Of a stretch of DNA of 6,932 nucleotides, positions 1 to 6,900 are shown one piece after another. The number at the start of each line of letters is the position of its first letter. The first letter of the stretch is position 1. This stretch comes from Planctomycetota bacterium (GTDB lineage: Bacteria > Planctomycetota > Planctomycetia > Pirellulales > Thermoguttaceae). A program made the position numbers and the translations under genes. Location: positions 1 through 6,932 of the forward strand of contig JAEWUR010000328.1 in assembly GCA_023397045.1 (NCBI GenBank), read 5' to 3'. Below the pieces are notes generated by a model, which was not told where the DNA came from, did not search any database, and saw nothing but the letters and a program-made list of their open reading frames with translations.

Positions 1-1
1 G

Positions 2-922
2 CAGAACGACGTCGTAGGCTACGGTCGTGGTGCCATAGTAATTCTCGTAGGCCACCCCGAAATTCCGCGAATCGTCGATGGCCACTTGCGGATTGCGAGC
101 CGTGCGTCCGACGCCGCTGCCGCCGACGCCGGTCCCGGCATCCATGCGGAACTCGTCCGACGTACCGGACGGGTTGACGACCGGCGTTGCGTCGGCATCA
201 AACAGGCGACCGACAACATAGGTGTCCGTCGTGACTCCCATATACTGTGAGGCGACCTGTTCCCAGGCGACAACAAACTCACCGCTGCCGTTCATCGCCA
301 CGGTAGGGTTCATCTGTCCCAGGCCGGAAGTGTTGATGTTATTCACGCGAAATTCCGATCCCACCCGGTTTCCGTCGCGATCGAACAACTGAGCCTGGAT
401 ATCGTTAAAGAATCCCGCATTCTGCCCTGTCGTTGCCCAGACGACGACGAAGTTGCCGTCGTCGTCCATACCGACTTCGGGCGAGGTCTGGTCGTTCGTG
501 TAATTCGAGTTGACGCGGAACTGGGTGCCGACCTTCTGGCCCATCGAATTGAATCGCTGGCCGTAGATGTCGTGGAAGACGACGGAACCGCTGCTGTCTG
601 TTTCCTCGGCGGTCCAAACGACGACGAAATCACCGTCGGCGTCCATCGCGATGTTCGCGTCAAACTGATTACCGAGGGTCGCGGCGTTAACGAGGATCTC
701 GCCGGTCAAGGGATTGTTGTTCCGATCGAACAGACGCATGTAGACGCCGGCGCCGGAGGAATCGCTCGGATCGTCCTGACCGTAGCTGGTCCAGACAACG
801 GCGAAGTTGCCGCTGTGGTCGACGGCGACAGATCGAGTGCTGTTTTCCAGGGCCATCCCGGTGCCGTAGGGCTCGGAGGTCGTTTGCTCGTAGCCGACGC
901 TCTCGTTGACGCGATGTTCGGC
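2..922 (-). repeat. Tandem surface-protein repeat units 14-18 (last one cut by window edge)
   Basis: Units: 14 at 922-701 (AEHRVNESVGYEQTTS, VAVDHSGNFAVVW, VYMRLFDRNNNPLTG, 74 residues); 15 at 700-527 (EILVNAATLGNQ, IAMDADGDFVVVW, IYGQRFNSMGQKVG); 16 at 526-359 (TQFRVNSNYTNDQ, VGMDDDGNFVVVW, IQAQLFDRDGNRVG); 17 at 358-161 (SEFRVNNINTSG, VAMNGSGEFVVAW, VVGRLFDADA, 66 residues); 18 from 157 (DEFRMDAGTG, VAIDDSRNFGVAY, with Tyr in place of Trp), continuing past the edge. Spacing between cores is fairly regular and the run shows no sign of ending in the window. Confidence 0.88.
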
Positions 923-3900
923 GTCGATTTGCGCGGTCAACGATGCGCCAAAGTTAATAGTGAAGCCCGGGTAGCTTGTCGAGGCCGAGTCGACGCCGGC
1001 GATGCCGTCGTAGTCGCCGTCGAGCGCGTTGCCGAGGTAGCTCCCGCTGACGACATCGAAGTTCATCGCGGCGTCCCAGATGTCGTCGCTGGCAACGAGG
1101 GTGTATTTGCCCGTGGCGAGCGCATTGAACGAGAGAACCGCTTCGTATTTATTGGTCAGCGGGTTGAGGCCGAACGAGATGTTGGTGATCGCCGAGGCGA
1201 TGTTGATGCCGTTGCGGTAGAGCGACCAGTTCTGCGGGTTCAGGACGCTGTGCAAGCCGGGGGTTCCGTCTTGCTTGGTGCCGGTGTACATGTTCTCGCT
1301 GAAGACAACGATCAGTTGGGTGATTCCCGGTGCGGCGGGTTGCACGGTATCGCCTTCGATCAGTGGCGTACGATCGGCGAGAACTACATCGGTGACGATC
1401 GGCCCGACGCGATCGATCGTTGGCAGCGAATTGGCGCTAATGTATCGATAGACGTCGGTTGTTCCCGGGGTCGATCCGACACCGGTCCAGGCGATGACGA
1501 AATTGCCGCTGGCATCGGCTCCAATGGAGGAGGCCGTTTGCTTGCCAGCCGTGGTGATGTTAGCGCGGGTTTCGACACCGAGAGCGGTGCCCTCGGCGGT
1601 GAATCGCTGGAAAAAGATGCCGGCACTATCGGCCTGGTTGGTCTGGCTTCCGTTGCCGCTCCAGGTAATAACGAACGATCCATCGGTGGCCATGGCCGCG
1701 GAGGCGAATTCCTGATTGCCCTGTGTCGTGGCGCTCACAAGAATGTCGGCATAAGGAATCTCTTCAATCGTGGGCTCTTCATCTTCCGTCTCGGCGGGAA
1801 CCGTAACCTGATGGGTCAATGGTGCGATGCTGGTAACACTCGATTGTGATTGGCGGGTGAAGGGCCGACAGTAGACGTCCATGCCATTTCCGCTGGTAGC
1901 AGAACTTTGCCACGTTACGACGAATGCCGTGCCTGCGGTGTTCATCGCCACGTCGGCAAAACTCTGGTCGCCGGTGGTGATTGAATTGACAATGACCTCG
2001 CCGCCGGACGGGCCACCTTGGGGCGAGCCGTCGGCATTGTAACTGCGAGCGATGATCTCATTGAGGACACCGTTCTGCTGGCTGTGCCAAACGACAATGA
2101 ACCCGCCGTCCTCGGCCATGGCGACGGAAGAGTTCCGCTGGTCGTTGGCGGTCGTTACGTTGACGCGGAATTCCTGCCCGATAGGTTGGCCGAAGGAGTC
2201 GAAGCGGCGGGCGTAGACGCCGTAGCCGGAGCCGAGTTGGTTGTTGTCTTCCTGGCCCATGCTCGTCCATGTGATGACGAACTCGCCCGAGGCGTTCATC
2301 GCGACGTTCGACCAGAGTTGATCGTTGGTCGTGTAGGTGTTGACGCGGAAGGCGTCGCCGACGGATTGGCCCATCGAGTTGAATCGGCGGGCGAAGATGT
2401 CGACTTGTTCACGGACTTCGACGCCGGGATGGCCGTCGACGATGCCGTCGTTGTTCAGGTCGAGGGCGGCGTCGCCGTTCTCGTCGCGGTAGTTGGTCCA
2501 GGTGACGATGAAATCGCCGTCGGCGTCGCAGGCGACCGTGGCGTAACGCTGATCGTCGGTCGAGAAGGCGGCATCGGAGGCCACGTAGCCGGGATCGGAC
2601 GGCAACGGCGTCAACGGTTTCGGCGCGGCCATGACGGGCGTGCCGTCGGCCTTGTAGACCTGATAGTAGACGCGATCGCGCTGGGCCACCGAGTCGTAGG
2701 CCGTCCAGGTGAGGATGTGGTTGCCGTCGGCATCGACCGCCACGGCGCCCGGCGATTCGGGATTGGTGAATCCGTTGCCGCCGACGGTGCTGGTGCCGCC
2801 GCCCGTGCCAGGATCAGGATTGACGGGAATGTCGTTTTGGTTGTTGACGACGAGGGTGAACTGTTGGGCGAAATTAACGCCGAGGGTTTGGAAGCCGGTG
2901 TAGCCCAGGGCGTTGCCGGCGAGGTCGCGGAGTCCGCTGGTGCCGGAGGGGTTGGAGGTCGACGGGGCCACCGGGGCGACGGCCTGGATGGTGTAGACGC
3001 CGGAGCCGAGGGGAGTCGTGCCCGGTTGGGTGCCGTTGCCGTCGATCGTGATGACGGCTTCCCACTTGTTCGTGGCGGCGATGTTGAGGTCGCCGTAAGT
3101 CGAGGGATTCGCGGCGGCCAATTCCGAGGCCTTGTTCAGTCCGTACTCGACCTTGACGATGCTGCCGGCGATTTCAACGCTGCCGAGCAGCAGGCGGTAG
3201 TTTTGCGGGTTGGTGACGCTATCGTACAGTACGGCGGTCGCGATCGTGCCCTTGTAGGTCAGGGTGGAATCGCCGACGGCCATTTGCAACGGCGAGCGGT
3301 AGAGACCGCGGTAGTTGCCGTCGAAAGTGACTTGGAACTTGCCGTTCGAGTAGGCGACGGTGACGCCGCCGAGACCGCCGGCGAGTGTCTCGATGGCCGT
3401 TCGCAACGCGTCTTTCATGCTCGACAGATTGTCCGAGTTGTACCAGATCGGCTGGCTCGTGGCGTCGCCCATTTTCAGTGCGAAACACGTTTGCACCTTT
3501 GCGTTGGCGGCATGCGCGGCGGGCGTCGTGCCGTCGTATCCGCGCACGACGGTCAGCGTCTTGGTTCCCCAGCCACCGGTGACCAACATGACTTCGTTGT
3601 CGACCTTGATTTTGAAATTGCCGCTCGAGGGCAGTCCGGCCGAGGAGCCGACGGTCAATTGCGTCGAGATGGCGTTGACGCCGGTGGGGAGCGTCGTGCC
3701 GTTGGTGACGTTCGGCGTGAAGGTCAGGGTTTGGACCTCGGCCGTGTTGCGCATCTCCTCGTCAAACGAGATGACGATGTGTTGCAGGCCGTCGTTGACG
3801 TTGACCTGGTTGTTTACGTCGAGGACGTCGCCGTGGGAGGAATAGGAGTTCGAGACGGTCGGTCCGGCCGTGTCGGTGCTTTCCTGGAACGTCCGATAGT

Positions 3901-6900
3901 AGATGTTGGTGCTTCCGTTGTCGTACTGCGACCAGACCTGGACGAAATCGCCGTCGGACGACATGCCGATGGCGGTGGTATTGCGATAGGTGCCGACGTC
4001 GCTGTAGACTTCGCGAACGGTGACGGGCGAAGCCGCGTCGACCTCTTCGGATTTTCCCTTGACGACTTCGAACACGGCGGCGCTGGCGTTCGTGGCCAAG
4101 GTGGTATCCATGTTGATGCGGATCGCCGGTTGATCCACGCCGGAGTTGTTGCCGCCGAAGGTGACGTTGAAGACCCAGGGCGGTCCACCGGGCACGTAGT
4201 TGACGCTGACTCCGGGATACATGACCTGGAGTTCGGCTTCCATGTTCCCGGCCACGGCGTTCATGTTAGCGGCGTTGAAACCGATCGAGGCCGTGGTCAC
4301 GCCGCCGACGGTCATGGTGAAGGAGCCGGTCGGCGTCATGGCGCCGGTTTGGCTGAAGACAACCCGCTGGACTTCGGAGGTGACGGTGTCGGAGAGCTTG
4401 AGTTCGTTCTTCTGGACGATGAGGCCGAAACTCGTTTCGTGGACTTCGCCGACGAAGGTGACTTCGTAGACGTAGTGCGTCGTGTTGATGCCGTAGGGGG
4501 TGGGATCCCAGGCCGTGCCAAGACGATCGTTCAATTCGGACGTAGGCACCAACCGAACGGTGACCGGTCCCTGGAAACCCGACGTATCGGACTGGGGCCA
4601 GTTGACGCCCAAGCCCGCGCCGGAAATCGCGGCGTCGATGGTGCCCGCGGTGTCGGCGGGGTTGACGGGTCCGTCGTTGTCGTAGAAGACCGGAGTGACT
4701 TGGATATCGGTATAGGCGGTGCCCTTGTACAGGCGGAGGGTGAAGGTTCCGGAGACGGCCGCCGGGTCGACCGTGACCATGAAGGTGGTGTTGCTGCCGT
4801 CGCGTTGGTTGTTAGCGACGTTGTCGCTGGTCAGGATGACCGAGGCGGCCATGCCGGAATGCGGGTCGGCATCGAACTGGGAGAACATGGCGGCGTAAGC
4901 CTGGCCACGGAGCAGTCCGAAGTATTTTTCGAGTTGGAGCCGCGCCTGACCGAGTTCGTAGTCGGTGATTCCGGGGTTCGAGGCTTTCAGGTCGATCAAC
5001 TGCTGGTAGATTAAAAGATCGACATCCTCTTCAGAGACGTCGGGGCCGTAACCGGTGTAGCTGACGACGAGGTCGCCGTCGGCGTCGAGGGCGGGGTTGC
5101 CGACGTATTGACCGTTCGGCCAGAAGTCGGTGGAGCCGGTGTTGAAGCTGGCGCTGTTGACGCGGAACTGAGGACGGAGCACGGCGCCGGTGACGTTGCC
5201 CTGGGCGTCGTACAACTGCCATTCCTGGGCGAAGACGTCCATTTCTTCACCGCCGAGATTGCTGTTCGAGGTCAGGTAGCCGCACGTGATGACGAAATTG
5301 TCGGCCGAGTCGAAGTCGATGCCGCCGAGGCGGCCGCCGCCGGCGCCGAACTGATCGAGCAGGACGTTGCCGTTGGCGTCGTAGACCTTGGCCCAGACCG
5401 TGACGCTGATGACGCCGTCGAGGTAGTAGTTGGCGCTATTGGTGTTGTTCCAACCGATGGCGGTGACGCCGTCGTTGCTCATCGCAACATAAGGTCGGTA
5501 ATTGGCCGAGGTGTTTTCGTTCGAGACGTCGAATTCGTTGCCGAGCCGGTTCCCGTTGTAGTCGAAACGCTGAGCTTTGATCTGATTGAAAAAGCTCATG
5601 TTCTGGCCTTGGCTCTGCCAGGCGATGGTGAAATTGCCGCGGCCGTCCACGCCGACCGAGGGCAATTCCTGCGCACCGGTGATCGTGGTGTTCACCAGGA
5701 ACTCGTCGCCGGCGGCCAGAACGCTCTGGATGCCGGTTTCGGCGACGCCGTCATGGTTCATGTCGGCGATGAAACTGGTCAGGGTCGAGACGGGCGTCGT
5801 GTAGTCGACGTTGGGGACGAAGAGCGCGAAGTCTTCGAGGGTGACCGTTGGGATCAAGGAACCGACGTCTTCGCCGCCCCATTGGATATGCAGGACGTAA
5901 TCGGAGGCCGTGGTTCGCTCGACCGTAACGCGTGTCGAGTCGGGATCGTAGCCGAGCGCGATCAGTTCCTTTTGGACGTCCAGTGCGGTTTTCGCCAAGG
6001 CCAGATCGGTGGAACTGTCGAACGTGATGTCGGTCGACGACCAGCCTTTGCCGGTGTTCAGCTTTGCGGTGAACGTCTCGCCGAGCGGAATCTCGACGGC
6101 GATGTTCTGGATTTGCGTGACATAGCCCGAGGGGGTGAACCGCCGGGCGTAAACGTCGGAGACGCTGCCCTCGCCCAGTGCGTCGGCCGCCTCGCTCTGC
6201 CAGGTGATGACGAAGTCGCCGTCGGTGTCCATGGCGACCGCGGCATCGGTTTGATCGTAGACGTCGGCAAAAATGGTTTCGGGGTTGTCGATTTCCGTGC
6301 TGTTGACGCGGAACTCGTCGCTCGACTGCTTGATGATCTTGGACGACGCGCCGACCAGAAGAATCGGATCGTTGATGGTGCTCGCCGAATTCAAGACGGT
6401 CATCAGCGGTTGTTGGAGCTTGCCGGAGTTGCCGACGAAAGTAATTTCGAACTCGGTGGCGCTCAGAGCGGTGACCTTGACGCTCGGCGAAGGAATTTGG
6501 ACGGTTTCCGGGCCATAATAGGGGCCGGCAGGTGAACCCAAAGCAGCCGAGATATTGGCGGGATCGGGAAAGACGATCGGCGCGTAATCGACATAATCGA
6601 ACGTGCCATCTTCCAACGCGAATTTGATGTTTTGCGCGGTGAATGTCGGTGAGGTCGTGACGGGAATTTCCCTCGTCATGCCTGGGACGCGCACGTTCGT
6701 CACGTCGGCGGCGGGCAGGAAGCAGCGTTGGCTGATGGGAACTGTCGGATCGTAGTCGAGGTTTTCGACGGTCAACGAACTGGCCAAGCCGTGCGAGGCG
6801 GCGCCGTACCGGATGACGAAATTCAACGAGTCCGTGGCTTCGACCGTCACGTCGCTGAGTTCGGCGATGCCGGACGTTTGCAGGGCCGTCTGGATCTCCA

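Larger units (their letters stand above)
2831..3883 (-). other. Bacterial Ig-like module (SbsA/Big_5-like) split by a large insertion
   Basis: Residues 1017-1367. The first part has TDTAGPTVSNSY and LQHIVISFDEEMRNTAEV; the last part has SVTNPQNYRLLLGSVEI, KWEAVITIDG, LGSGVYTIQAVAPV and LRDLAGNALG. These match, in order, the elements of the second Ig-like module (LIVVFSENM, LNPQNWSLYRNGI, KYEAVLSFN, LATGKYTLVAS, GNALDGD). In the second module the Met of FSENM is 16 residues from NPQNW; here it is 180 residues from NPQNY. Ig-like modules of this kind are common spacers in bacterial surface proteins. Assignment is from motif pattern only. Confidence 0.65.
2159..6313 (-). repeat. Recurrent 12-bp word GTTGACGCGGAA encoding FRVN
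   Basis: The + strand word GTTGACGCGGAA (TTCCGCGTCAAC on the coding strand, Phe-Arg-Val-Asn) is present exactly at 6302-6313, 5156-5167, 2339-2350 and 2159-2170, and again at 509-520 outside this span. All copies are in the same codon register and mark the start of repeat units 1, 5, 9, 10 and 16. Other units have diverged at this site. Confidence 0.85.

Noticed and set aside
62..145. RTX-type glycine-rich calcium nonapeptides (GTGVGGSGVGRT near the low-coordinate end)
   Set aside because: The GGxGxDxUx periodicity is absent. The stretch is a short Gly-rich loop within repeat unit 18.
509..520. Recurrent TTGACG words on the plus strand resembling a -35 promoter box
   Set aside because: Every copy is the reverse complement of the FRVN codons at repeat starts, in the same register, with no matching -10 box. 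The recurrence is explained by coding.
572..1849. Plus-strand ORF of 425 codons
   Set aside because: Same codon-aligned shadow, ended by TGA at 1847-1849, which is a Ser codon (TCA) in the real gene. It covers repeat units 11-15 and the second Ig-like module in antisense.
2420..2480. Dockerin domain
   Set aside because: Only one D.N.DG loop is present here, lying inside repeat unit 8. A dockerin needs a duplicated loop-helix of about 60-70 residues, usually at a terminus.
2018..5014. Long plus-strand ORF of 998 codons
   Set aside because: It is the codon-aligned reverse complement of the minus-strand repeats. Its product is a monotone Val/Gly/Asp/Ala/Arg mixture with no domain, while the opposite strand encodes coherent conserved repeats.
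6230..6232. Internal ATG codons of the minus frame (for example in VAMDTDGDF) as possible gene starts
   Set aside because: The frame is open far upstream with conserved modules, and these Met residues belong to the conserved repeat core. No ribosome binding site context separates them from ordinary codons.
5108..6535. Plus-strand ORF of 475 codons
   Set aside because: Codon-aligned shadow beginning at a TTG and ending at TGA 6533-6535 (a Ser codon of the real gene). No recognisable protein features.
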